Shown here in pieces: positions 14,331 through 22,278 of a stretch of DNA of 23,010 bases; positions within the stretch are counted from its first letter, which is position 1; every line of letters starts with the position of its first letter. The notes under the pieces were generated by a model. It saw nothing but the letters and a program-made list of their open reading frames with translations, was not told the DNA's origin and ran no database searches. The stretch is from a virus. Location: IMG/VR virus record IMGVR_UViG_3300001533_001634, positions 1 through 23,010 of that record, one strand, 5' to 3'. The translations under genes were made by a program, and so were the position numbers.

Positions 14331-16862
14331 TTAGCTTAAAAATCCTGCCACCACTGGTGAATTAGCTGGAGATGATTCAAGTGTAAATGTTGGCTCATTG
14401 TATGAGTATATTGCTCCATTTGTAAATGAGTCATCATCAGCATAGAATATAACTTCGCTTCCAGTACCAAAGACACAGAATCCCATTGCTGCCGGTGGTG
14501 TATCGGCTACCCAGCTGATTGTTGTTGGATCGGTATGTTTAATTTCACTTCCAGTGTAATCAGCCGTTACTGCTGCAAATATGTAAGTTCCATCATAGCC
14601 GAGTGATCCATATCCTCCAGTTAAATCAGTGGCTGTAAATCCAACCGATGTATCAGTCCAGGTGTCACCGTCGTCCGTATAATGAACTGTTGCATCATCA
14701 TCGATTCGGAATATTCTGGTTCCAACTTGTAGGAACTGAACTGCTTCCTGACCAGCTGATGGTTGATCTGAAGATGCTGTCCAAGTTTCACCACTATCTG
14801 ATGAGTAAGCTACATTACCATCAGCAAGTTGTGTTACAATAACTGTTCCATTTCCTGCTACAAGAACACCATTGGTATTGTCAGGTTCATCAGTACCAGT
14901 ATTCATTGTATAGGTACTGGTTGATGCATTAAATTCACCCCAGTTTGTTTCGTCCCAAACAATATAACGATCTCCAACCCAGCTGTGAGTGGCTAACACT
15001 CCTCCTAATGTCATATCGGGCCAAGTGGTTCCATCGGTTGTTTTATAAAGACCAACGTAGGAAGTTGTAGCATCAACAAGAGTTGCAATGATTTCACTTC
15101 CTGATTGAGGACTCTTAGGTAATGTTCCAACATAGAATGCCTTACCAGGTGGTCCGATTATATTATCAGTTGTCCAGGTATCACCCGAGTCGGTTGATAG
15201 TGAGTATAGACCATTCAATGATCCAATATCATCTGGATTAAGCTGTCCTATAATAAATGTTGATCCAGTAGCTGCTGTTGGAGTTGCATCCTCTTCATTT
15301 GAATTGACTGATTCAAATTCACCATCCGATGCAGTTACAACATAGTAATATGTGGTATCATTAACTACGGTATTATCGGCGTAGGTTGATGTGCTATTAT
15401 CTTCAATTGTATGAAGGAGTGTATAAACACCAGTTACGGTTCCTCTATAAATCTTCTGCTCGGTTGCTAATGATGATTCAATTGTCCAACTAAGGTCAAC
15501 AGTTCCATCACCAGCCGTAGCAGTTAGTGTCGAAGGTGCTAATGGTAGGTAGGCAACAACTTCGGCTGTAGTCCAAGGAGATGACTCACTACCTGCCACC
15601 GCTCTTACTCTATATGAGTAAGTTGATCCAAAACTTATATCATCATCAGTATAGGACTCAACATCTTCATCAGTAGTGTGAATAAGTATATCATCTCTTT
15701 CAATCTCAAATGCTAACTCTTTAGTTGATTCATCGGTCCAAGCCAGGTCAATTCCTGCACTCTCAGTATTTGTGGCTGTAAAACCAGTTGGTACTTCAAG
15801 TCCAACTTCAAGCTCTGTTTCTTCCAGAGCATTACTTAAACCACTTCCAAAGAATGATTGTACTTGAACTGTATAAGTATGTCCATCAAGAAGTTTATTC
15901 AATATGAATGACGTGGCTGATGATTGAGCAGTATAAGCTGCAGTCCAGCCAGTGTCTTCATCAATAACTGTAATCTTATATCCATTCAAGAAGTTTGTGT
16001 TATCAACACTATCCCACGCAACAGTAAATCCTTTATCTGTATAATCTGATATAGTGAGTGATCCCGTCATTGAGGATGCAACATCTTCAACTCTATCTAA
16101 TACTAAATCAAACTTAGCTGTAACAGCTGTATCACCGGTATCTACTGCTCCAGTAACATCGATATCAGTTAATTCTGTAAATAAGGGCTCAGTTTGATCG
16201 GTATAATCTATTGAGTGTGAAGTGCCCTCACCTAACAGTGTATTCTCTCTAATTCTCCAAACTTGATTATCTGCTATAGATTTTGTCTTGAAATATACAA
16301 CACAATCTCCAACATTTCCACCTTCATCTTCTCTTGCATAATCAATACCATATATTCTTCCTTGATAACCTTTAGGAATTGTGAAGCAAGCTTGTTGAGT
16401 TTGATTCTTTGCAGCAACTCCATCAGCTGAGGTTGCACCATCAATTGAAATCTTAGCATAGATTGTTTCTGGTACTCCAGAGGTTACTGTTCCAGATCCA
16501 ATGAAGATATTTCCATCTTGTCCAGTAACGGAATCGGCGGTTTCAACCCAACTCCTGCAAACACGAGTGTATGAATGGACTGTCTCAACTGCTGTTTGTC
16601 CGTTTAGTGTAACAGTTTCCTGCTGTGGAAGAAAGTCGGTATCAAGTCCATTGACCACAACTGTCCAAGCACCCGTGCCCTCATTTGTATCATTGGCGGA
16701 GTCCGAACTTACCTTGAGTTTAACTCCAGTGTCTGGAGGAAGTGATTTAAGCCCTGAAACTGCTGTCGATCCAGTTGAGCCAGACCAAATCGAGGTTTCT
16801 GCAGTGGTAACTAAACCAATACCAAACTTATTAACAATTTGTTTCTTATCATTTAATGACAT
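14331..16862 (-). CDS. Large capsid-adjacent protein with three FN3 domains and an Asp-box C-terminus
   Basis: This is an 843-residue acidic protein immediately downstream of the capsid gene. Residues 1 to about 262 form a beta-rich domain (DTDFLPQQETVTLNGQTAVET) that resembles virion proteins of other phages and probably docks it on the particle. Three fibronectin type III domains follow at about 265-352, 356-440 and 441-530 (YKITVIDEDTG, SYRVRAVAGSESSPWTTAEV, YYYVVTASDGEFES). The C-terminal third has four Asp boxes at about 556-563 (STDSGDTW), 608-614, 688-694 (SSDSGETW) and 729-735, suggesting a BNR propeller. There is no signal peptide or membrane segment. AAGGAG precedes the ATG, which follows a strong terminator behind the capsid gene. 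FN3 and propeller domains on virions often serve weak surface adhesion. A head fibre or decoration role is inferred. Confidence 0.75.
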   Translation of the reverse strand: MSLNDKKQIVNKFGIGLVTTAETSIWSGSTGSTAVSGLKSLPPDTGVKLKVSSDSANDTNEGTGAWTVVVNGLDTDFLPQQETVTLNGQTAVETVHSYTRVCRSWVETADSVTGQDGNIFIGSGTVTSGVPETIYAKISIDGATSADGVAAKNQTQQACFTIPKGYQGRIYGIDYAREDEGGNVGDCVVYFKTKSIADNQVWRIRENTLLGEGTSHSIDYTDQTEPLFTELTDIDVTGAVDTGDTAVTAKFDLVLDRVEDVASSMTGSLTISDYTDKGFTVAWDSVDNTNFLNGYKITVIDEDTGWTAAYTAQSSATSFILNKLLDGHTYTVQVQSFFGSGLSNALEETELEVGLEVPTGFTATNTESAGIDLAWTDESTKELAFEIERDDILIHTTDEDVESYTDDDISFGSTYSYRVRAVAGSESSPWTTAEVVAYLPLAPSTLTATAGDGTVDLSWTIESSLATEQKIYRGTVTGVYTLLHTIEDNSTSTYADNTVVNDTTYYYVVTASDGEFESVNSNEEDATPTAATGSTFIIGQLNPDDIGSLNGLYSLSTDSGDTWTTDNIIGPPGKAFYVGTLPKSPQSGSEIIATLVDATTSYVGLYKTTDGTTWPDMTLGGVLATHSWVGDRYIVWDETNWGEFNASTSTYTMNTGTDEPDNTNGVLVAGNGTVIVTQLADGNVAYSSDSGETWTASSDQPSAGQEAVQFLQVGTRIFRIDDDATVHYTDDGDTWTDTSVGFTATDLTGGYGSLGYDGTYIFAAVTADYTGSEIKHTDPTTISWVADTPPAAMGFCVFGTGSEVIFYADDDSFTNGAIYSYNEPTFTLESSPANSPVVAGFLS

Positions 16863-16932
16863 AGTGTGTCTCCTTTGTGGTTGCTGACTATCTCTTACTC
16901 AGTCGTAGAACAATAATCAACACCTTAAAAAA

Positions 16933-16966
16933 GGGAGTGAGAGTATTTCATCTCACTCCCAAGAAA
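16933..16966 (-). terminator. Intrinsic terminator after the major capsid gene
   Basis: On the minus strand GGGAGTGAGA and TCTCACTCCC pair over 10 bp around an 8-nt loop, and six T follow at 16932..16927. It lies 36 nt beyond the capsid stop. This has the complete form of a Rho-independent terminator. Partial read-through would supply the downstream genes with less mRNA than the capsid gene. Confidence 0.85.
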
Positions 16967-16995
16967 GAATGAGACCCCTTAAAGGGGGAATTATT

Positions 16996-17853
16996 TTAAG
17001 TTTCTACTCCTTCCTCGGCTGACATAACAACAACTTCATCAGGGTAAAGTACTGTTGCACCAAAGACATAGAGACCTCTTACAAGTTCGCCGAAGTCGGT
17101 TGGATTCATTAATGACTCAACCTTCTGAACCGTTGCTGCAAAAGGAATTGCTCTCTGTGAGAAAGCAAGGATTTGATATTCATCATCACCGGTTCCAGCT
17201 GCTACAACTTCGGTTGATTCAACAATGTTTAGTCCAGCATACTTGAAGACAGTTCCAAACTCAAAGACCTGCATATTGTCTTGTAATCTCTGACCGGCTG
17301 CTTCAGCAATCTTCTGCATATACCAAGGCGGTACAACCATCCACGCTTGATCTCTTTGTACGTGTTGCTCTCTCAACTTCCTTGCAGCTGTTGATGTGTA
17401 TCTTAGAACATTAACTTCAAGAATTTCTTCTGAGGAACCAATTGATCCAATCTTATTTTCTGCTGGTATGTCAGCATTTCCATAAACGTCCGAGCCCAAG
17501 AAGTAAGCATCGGCAGTACGACCAAGTGCTCGACCTGACTTAACAATGGCTGGAGGAACATAGTCCGGAGCTGATTGCATTTTCTCAACTTCATTAACTC
17601 TGAATGAGAACTCATTCATTTGATCTAAGTTTAGATCGGTTTCATTGTCGGTTAGGTCTTCATAGGTCAGTGTTCCACCAGGTGTGTAGGGAGCAATCGT
17701 TGGAGTTGAAACTCCAATAATCTTAACTGTCTTAGCACCTGCTGACTCGACCTGATATTCCATATTTGCAACTGTAGCAATGATTGAATTCTCTTGTGCT
17801 TCAACCTTTACTCTTGCAGCATATTTAACGGTTTCGCTATAACTGATTGCCAT
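16996..17853 (-). CDS. Major capsid protein (HK97 fold)
   Basis: This 285-residue coat protein directly follows the scaffold gene (11-nt gap, AAGGAG site). Features of the HK97-fold coat family include an N-terminal helix, an early loop with TIAPYTPGGTLTYEDLTDNETDL (about 52-74), a spine-helix region ending VPPAIVKSGRALGRTADAYFLG, the WMVVPPWYMQKIAEAAGQR stretch at about 171-189, and the beta-rich C-terminus QRAIPFAATVQKVESLMNP. It reads closest to P22-like or related coat proteins. Scaffold upstream and terminator downstream fit the most abundant virion protein. There is no N-terminal protease or delta domain. Confidence 0.9.
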   Translation of the reverse strand: MAISYSETVKYAARVKVEAQENSIIATVANMEYQVESAGAKTVKIIGVSTPTIAPYTPGGTLTYEDLTDNETDLNLDQMNEFSFRVNEVEKMQSAPDYVPPAIVKSGRALGRTADAYFLGSDVYGNADIPAENKIGSIGSSEEILEVNVLRYTSTAARKLREQHVQRDQAWMVVPPWYMQKIAEAAGQRLQDNMQVFEFGTVFKYAGLNIVESTEVVAAGTGDDEYQILAFSQRAIPFAATVQKVESLMNPTDFGELVRGLYVFGATVLYPDEVVVMSAEEGVET

Positions 17854-17864
17854 AGGTAATCTCC

Positions 17865-18455
17865 TTATCTATTTTTTTTGTAGTATGCTTCCCATTCCGC
17901 CTGAGATGCATCTTTGCCTGGCACACTGCCAGACGATTGACTTGAAGTCCCTTCCGCCGGAACCTCAACATTGTTTCCTTTCAATATCTGTTGCTTCAAC
18001 TTTTGAGTGTAATTCTCAATTGATGATGCAAACTTATCTAAATTAGCTTGAGTTTTTTCCTTTTCATCCGAGATTAAATAATCAACCAAATCGGTTGGAA
18101 GTTTCCTCTCACTTAGAGTTTGAACAGCAAATGCTTTATTTTCAGCCCTTAATTCTGCTCTCTCTTTTTCAAGAAGTTTTTCATTCAACCCATTGGTCTT
18201 TCTTTCCATCTCTTCAAGTTTAATCTGCCAAGGTTCTTTGTGTTCTCTGGCTTTCATTCTATTATCAACCTCTTCATCCAGAATTGAAGGTAATTTCTCC
18301 TTCTTAAACTTATTGACTGCTTCACCCTGTTTTGCATTCAATAAATCAATAAAATCCTTGGATTGTAAGAATTCGTTGATAACCTCTTCCTTGTTGATTG
18401 ATGCATCAGCTGATGCATCAATCTGATCTGCATTGCTTTCGTTAAATTGACCCAT
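17865..18455 (-). CDS. Capsid scaffolding protein (DUF4355/gp20-like)
   Basis: This is a 196-residue, highly charged, coiled-coil protein (KLEEMERKTNGLNEKLLEKERAELRAENKAF region, about 82-110) with an acidic, low-complexity N-terminus (about 4-21, including DASADAS) and a Ser/Gly-rich tail before a C-terminal AEWEAYYKKNR. This is the typical layout of siphophage scaffolds encoded just before the coat gene, which guide procapsid assembly and are then lost. GGAGG precedes the ATG. The leader carries three small hairpins, and a 28-bp perfect palindrome covers codons about 11-20. Translation may therefore be restrained or tuned by RNA structure. Confidence 0.88.
   Translation of the reverse strand: MGQFNESNADQIDASADASINKEEVINEFLQSKDFIDLLNAKQGEAVNKFKKEKLPSILDEEVDNRMKAREHKEPWQIKLEEMERKTNGLNEKLLEKERAELRAENKAFAVQTLSERKLPTDLVDYLISDEKEKTQANLDKFASSIENYTQKLKQQILKGNNVEVPAEGTSSQSSGSVPGKDASQAEWEAYYKKNR
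18396..18423 (-). repeat. 28-bp perfect palindrome inside the 5' end of the scaffold gene
   Basis: The half GATTGATGCATCAG is followed by its exact reverse complement CTGATGCATCAATC. The same bases contain two direct copies of TGATGCATCA, which encode the repeated DASADAS. In mRNA it can fold as a 12-bp stem with an AGCU loop, starting 32 nt after the A of the ATG. Confidence 0.85.
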
Positions 18456-18472
18456 AGTAACCTCCAGTAGTC

Positions 18473-18486
18473 ATCCTCGTAAGGAT
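18473..18486 (-). other. UACG-loop hairpin 1 in the scaffold leader
   Basis: Minus-strand RNA AUCCU-UACG-AGGAU forms a 5-bp perfect stem with a UACG loop. It lies 18 nt upstream of the scaffold ATG, just before the GGAGG ribosome site. It shares the 8-nt apex CUUACGAG with two further hairpins upstream. Confidence 0.65.
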
Positions 18487-18510
18487 TGTCACTTTTGTTT
18501 TTATTTTTTC

Positions 18511-18526
18511 TTGACTCGTAAGTCAA
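18511..18526 (-). other. UACG-loop hairpin 2 in the scaffold leader
   Basis: Minus-strand RNA UUGACU-UACG-AGUCAA forms a 6-bp perfect stem with a UACG loop. An A-rich 24-nt spacer without obvious pairing separates it from hairpin 1. No U-run follows it, so it is not a terminator. Confidence 0.65.
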
Positions 18527-18527
18527 T

Positions 18528-18543
18528 GGATCTCGTAAGACCC
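18528..18543 (-). other. UACG-loop hairpin 3 in the scaffold leader
   Basis: Minus-strand RNA GGGUCU-UACG-AGAUCC forms a 6-bp stem including one G-U pair, with a UACG loop. The wobble pair works only in minus-strand RNA, not in DNA or the other strand, pointing to an RNA element. It is one base from hairpin 2. Confidence 0.65.
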
Positions 18544-18571
18544 TCGGTATATATTATCTTACATTTATTGT

Positions 18572-18865
18572 CTAATAATTACACAGTTCTTCTTCAGTGT
18601 AAAACTGTCTTAATATATCTAAATCATATGATGTGTATGTATTGATTTCAATTTTATCGACACTCATCTTAAAATCAATGCTTGTTTTTTCACCTCTGTT
18701 TTTATACACAAGTCCTTCAATCATATGACTCTCTCTATTGTAATATAAGTCAAATGTAAGTAGTGGTTCCTTTTCTAATTTTCTAAAAAGTCCCGTATTG
18801 TTTCTTGTATTCAACCAAGTTGCAATCTTTAATTCTTTAATCTCTGATTTTAGCTTTCCAAACAT
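18572..18865 (-). CDS. Small unknown protein between minor head and scaffold genes
   Basis: This is a 97-residue soluble protein with a basic, helical start (MFGKLKSEIKELKIATWL) followed by beta strands (LLTFDLYYNRESHMIEGLVY) and an acidic end (YTEEELCNY). It has an excellent ribosome site, AAAAGGAG, which lies inside the final codons of the minor head gene, with one base between stop and ATG. The gene is real by coupling and spacing, but I recognise no family. Location suggests a virion or assembly role. Confidence 0.65.
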   Translation of the reverse strand: MFGKLKSEIKELKIATWLNTRNNTGLFRKLEKEPLLTFDLYYNRESHMIEGLVYKNRGEKTSIDFKMSVDKIEINTYTSYDLDILRQFYTEEELCNY

Positions 18866-18866
18866 A

Positions 18867-19592
18867 TTAACTCCTTTTCTTTAATACACTTTTACATCTA
18901 CATCCAAAAGGATCAGATGGTGGTGCTGGATATAAAAACTTTCTTCCTTCCCAGTCAGTAAAATAACCATCATCATCAGCAACTTGTCCATCAAGTGATT
19001 GATGAGTTGGTCTTGCATCAGAAAGGGCACTATACACTTTCATCCAATTCTCTTTTACACCAGGTTGCTGATATAGTGCGTCCTGTGCTCCAAATTCTAA
19101 TCGTTGCGTTTCCATCCTTGCAAGTACCAATGATCTATTCTTTGTTAGATTAACATCAGCCCTTAGTTGTGCTGCAAGCTCTCTATCGGTTTGTCCAGTA
19201 TATTTTGCTCTTAGAATACTCTTCTTAATTCTTGTTATCTCTTTAGAAGAGAACTCCTGCTTATAATCTCTATCATAAAATCCTTGAAAGACACTATTCT
19301 CATTCAGCGAGTCAAGCAGTGATCTATCATATCTAAAAGGTGTATTAACCATATCGACATATCGGAGTACTTCTCTTTGAAAGAGTTTATTTGATTCAAG
19401 TACTCCATTTGAGAAGAACCTTTCAACCACAGGAGTCAGCATAGTATTTGATAGTGTTTCAAGTTGCTGTCGTGGATTAAGCTGACTATTCAAAACTATT
19501 GAACCAGTTGCTATCGATTCACTTGCAAACTCTTTAATAAACTGACTCATTATGATTAGAAATGATCTTGCAACACCACTACTTATTGCCAT
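18867..19592 (-). CDS. MuF-like minor head protein
   Basis: The protein has 241 residues. Its C-terminal part shows the Mu gpF / SPP1 gp7 signature: YSALSDARPTHQSLDGQV at about 190-207 and PPSDPFGCRCKSVL at about 223-236, with conserved R, H, DG and a CRC motif. The family sits on the portal or head vertex and may enter the cell with DNA. The N-terminal region is helical. The start shares one base with the portal stop (TAATG). There is no toxin-like C-terminal extension as in some MuF polymorphic proteins, so it is the plain short form. Confidence 0.9.
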   Translation of the reverse strand: MAISSGVARSFLIIMSQFIKEFASESIATGSIVLNSQLNPRQQLETLSNTMLTPVVERFFSNGVLESNKLFQREVLRYVDMVNTPFRYDRSLLDSLNENSVFQGFYDRDYKQEFSSKEITRIKKSILRAKYTGQTDRELAAQLRADVNLTKNRSLVLARMETQRLEFGAQDALYQQPGVKENWMKVYSALSDARPTHQSLDGQVADDDGYFTDWEGRKFLYPAPPSDPFGCRCKSVLKKRS

Positions 19593-20995
19593 TATTCACC
19601 TTCAGTTTGAATTGGAGGCATTAATAATCCTCCTAACTCCTCAAATCTAATTGCAATCTGTTCTGGATTTTCAAATCCTGCTATTCTAAATGCATCCTCT
19701 GGAGCCATAACACTCGATAATATAGTAGCAGTCCTTGCCATCGATTCTATATCGATGGGGAATGTTCTATCAATCTTAATGGTAAAGTCCCACTCATTCA
19801 CTCCACTTACTCCCTCATATTCTCTTAACCAATATGTCCAGAGTCGAAGTAGTTTTTCAATACCCAGCCGTAGATATGACTCAGTTGTTTTAGCATTACT
19901 TTCAAATCTCATCATTGATGCCTTCACACTGAATACTCTCTGACTATTTGACTCGGTTAGTTCTCTTAAATCAATTGAACCCGATGACTCATAAATGTGT
20001 GTTCTTAATCTATCAAGCATCTTCTCAATTGCATCACTATTAAGATTCTTTTCCAAGAATGCAGCATCACCCAATTTGTGTCCATTTTCATCCTGAGGGA
20101 ATGCCATAGTTCCAAACTCACGTAACCAGATTGGTAATGGTATCTGCTCACCGTGAGCATCAATACCGGTATAGATGTCTCCAAACACCTTTAGATAGGC
20201 CAATCTTGCTGCTTTAATCTCTCCAGTTGTATCACTTATTATTTCATCATAAGCATTCATTGCATCAAGTGCATCCGAGCAATCTGGCTCCCAGTTTGAA
20301 TTATTCTGAAACGGTGCAATCGGTACTTCCTGGAAATTGTGTGCTTGCTGTCCTCTGAGTATATATCCCCACTTCTTCTTTCTAATCTCAACCTTATCAT
20401 AATAATAAACCATTTCGGTATCATATACATTACAGTGTTGAGTTTTAACACCTTCGATTGATTCTTCTTCCCAGTAGTAAAATGCTCTCTTAGGTTTAAA
20501 TATATCAAGGTCAAATTCATATACAACATCACTTCCGTGTATATTTTTCATCTTAAACTGTCCATCTTCGGTATAACAAAGTGTGTGACTGAGTCCTTCG
20601 ACTGATGTATATTCAGTTGTTTGAGTTAAAAGTGTTTGTAGTTTTGACTCAATCATCCATTGTTTTAGAAAGGGTTCAAGTGATTCACTGTCGGGTATGA
20701 TTGAAATCTTTTCACCCAGATATCCTGTTTTTATTGATATGATGTCTCCAAAAAAATCGATGTGCATATTAGTATGGCTTGACTCTTTCAATGGACTTAC
20801 CGAGCGTCTTTGATAAACTGGTATAACCGCTTTATCTCCTGAGTAGTATTGCCACATATATTTCTGATTTCCACCAACTCGGGAGTCATATATTGCTTTC
20901 ACCTTTGCTATTGGATCTTCAATATTTGATTGTTTGTCCAGGTAGGCATTCAAACTTTCACTTGAGAGTATATTTTTATTATTAATAAAATACAT
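19592..20995 (-). CDS. Portal protein (SPP1 gp6-like)
   Basis: The 467-residue portal subunit would form the 12-fold ring through which DNA is packaged and ejected. It has the layout of the SPP1/DUF1483-type portals: an N-terminal region with NIEDPIAKVKAIYDSRVGG, the clip/wing beta part (FYYWEEE, VYDTEMVYYYD, KKKWGYILRG) and a long stem-crown helix after SNSQRVFSVKASMMRFESNAKTTES. It lies between large terminase and the MuF gene, the standard order. AAGGAG precedes the ATG 11 nt after the terminase stop. Length is normal for the family. Confidence 0.92.
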   Translation of the reverse strand: MYFINNKNILSSESLNAYLDKQSNIEDPIAKVKAIYDSRVGGNQKYMWQYYSGDKAVIPVYQRRSVSPLKESSHTNMHIDFFGDIISIKTGYLGEKISIIPDSESLEPFLKQWMIESKLQTLLTQTTEYTSVEGLSHTLCYTEDGQFKMKNIHGSDVVYEFDLDIFKPKRAFYYWEEESIEGVKTQHCNVYDTEMVYYYDKVEIRKKKWGYILRGQQAHNFQEVPIAPFQNNSNWEPDCSDALDAMNAYDEIISDTTGEIKAARLAYLKVFGDIYTGIDAHGEQIPLPIWLREFGTMAFPQDENGHKLGDAAFLEKNLNSDAIEKMLDRLRTHIYESSGSIDLRELTESNSQRVFSVKASMMRFESNAKTTESYLRLGIEKLLRLWTYWLREYEGVSGVNEWDFTIKIDRTFPIDIESMARTATILSSVMAPEDAFRIAGFENPEQIAIRFEELGGLLMPPIQTEGE

Positions 20996-21006
20996 TCTGT
21001 CTCCTT

Positions 21007-22278
21007 TTAATGGCGTGGTCTCATTATTGCAACATTAGTCAGCTGTTGAGTTGCACGAACCATACCAGATGGGGCTAAACTTATCTTACTCAGATCTGTT
21101 AATGCATACACCATAGCATCCAAAGCATTCGGTGATTTATCATTTTGATCACCAGTAAATGTCACCATTTCATATTCAAGCGTAGGAAATCGTTTTAGGT
21201 GTTTAACCTTTCCTTGCTCATATAAGTGAAGAACTGGTTCGGCTCGAAGGTACTTTCCTCTTGTTGCGTGTATTAATCTCACTCTAATCAGTTTATCAAT
21301 TCTATGTATGATTGTTTTAATCATATCACCACCTTGATTTGACTCGACTATCAGTCCATCGGCTTTATAATAATGGTATAACTCCACTGCTTTTGTTGCC
21401 CATTGATCTGGAGACATAATCTTTGTCTGGTCCTCAATGACAGTTAAATGTCCATTATCCAACTCACCTGCTACAACTAAACCACAAGCATCACTGGTTT
21501 GTTTTGATGTTATTGAAGGGTCTATAGCAACAATTATTCTTTTAAACTGATTAAAATTATCTTGCAAGTAAGCATTATATTCTTCCGTTGTGCAATGTCG
21601 TATTAAATCGGTAGTCCAGAGTGCTCCTTCTACTTCACTTCGGCACTCACCTTCCCAAATCCAGTTGTATTTTAGTAGGTCTTTCTCTTTGTCTAGTAAT
21701 CTCTCTTCAACGAGGGAACCAACATACTTTGCTTTAAAAAATGGATTATCACTCCAGTTAATCTTAATAACCATTGCCATTGGATCGCTATTTAAAACAA
21801 ATCTCTTATAGACATAATCAGTTTCAAGATTAGGATTAAATATCACATATATTTGAGCATCTGGTACTCTAATTGTCTTAGATAGTGTTTCAAATGAATA
21901 TTCACTAATATCATTGGACTCTTCAAGCCAAACATATTTCACGCCTTGTAAGGATTTAATATCCTCAATATGCTGTAGGCCCATAAAGATGAATTCACTA
22001 CCAGTATCAATGCAACGGATTCGGTCTCGGAGGACTTCGAATCGATCCTTAAACTCTGGGTATGTGTTAATCAGACCAACTAATACGGTATAAACCGAGT
22101 CGGAAATCTTGTTTTGATATTTTCGAGTACAGAGGATTCGACAGGTTTCCTGTAGTGATTTAGCCAGAAGGATAATACCGGTCGATAAGGTCTTACCCCC
22201 AGATCTTCCCCCATAAGCAACAATAAACTTCTTCTTACTTCTATAGGCTCTCTGGAAGTATTTGTGAAGATAGATCAC
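21007..22278 (-). CDS. terL: Large terminase subunit (PBSX-type)
   Basis: This is a 423-residue ATP-driven packaging motor and nuclease. The Walker A motif GGRSGGKT is at 23-30, Walker B VKYVWLEES at 113-121 with the catalytic Glu, and a coupling motif IYVIFNPN at about 143-150. The C-terminal RNase H-like nuclease has the expected acidic residues: D253 in VAIDPSIT, E312 in LIVESNQGGD and D387 in SPNALDAMVYAL. All catalytic elements appear intact. It starts with GTG at 22278, overlapping the small terminase stop by 4 nt (GTGA). The sequence pattern fits the Terminase_3 / PBSX family. The packaging mode (cos or pac) cannot be decided from sequence alone. Confidence 0.96.
   Translation of the reverse strand: MIYLHKYFQRAYRSKKKFIVAYGGRSGGKTLSTGIILLAKSLQETCRILCTRKYQNKISDSVYTVLVGLINTYPEFKDRFEVLRDRIRCIDTGSEFIFMGLQHIEDIKSLQGVKYVWLEESNDISEYSFETLSKTIRVPDAQIYVIFNPNLETDYVYKRFVLNSDPMAMVIKINWSDNPFFKAKYVGSLVEERLLDKEKDLLKYNWIWEGECRSEVEGALWTTDLIRHCTTEEYNAYLQDNFNQFKRIIVAIDPSITSKQTSDACGLVVAGELDNGHLTVIEDQTKIMSPDQWATKAVELYHYYKADGLIVESNQGGDMIKTIIHRIDKLIRVRLIHATRGKYLRAEPVLHLYEQGKVKHLKRFPTLEYEMVTFTGDQNDKSPNALDAMVYALTDLSKISLAPSGMVRATQQLTNVAIMRPRH

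Noticed and set aside
14331-16862. Sialidase enzyme activity from Asp boxes
   Set aside because: Asp boxes occur in many non-enzymatic propellers, and I cannot identify the arginine triad or catalytic residues. The same applies to 3523..4911.
18473-18543. Scaffold-leader hairpins as intrinsic terminators
   Set aside because: No U-run follows any of them on the minus strand. The spacer after hairpin 2 is A-rich instead.
19738-19758. Inverted repeat CCATCGAT-TCTAT-ATCGATGG inside the portal gene
   Set aside because: It is an 8-bp perfect stem within coding sequence, with no link to a gene boundary. In 23 kb one such event by chance is plausible.
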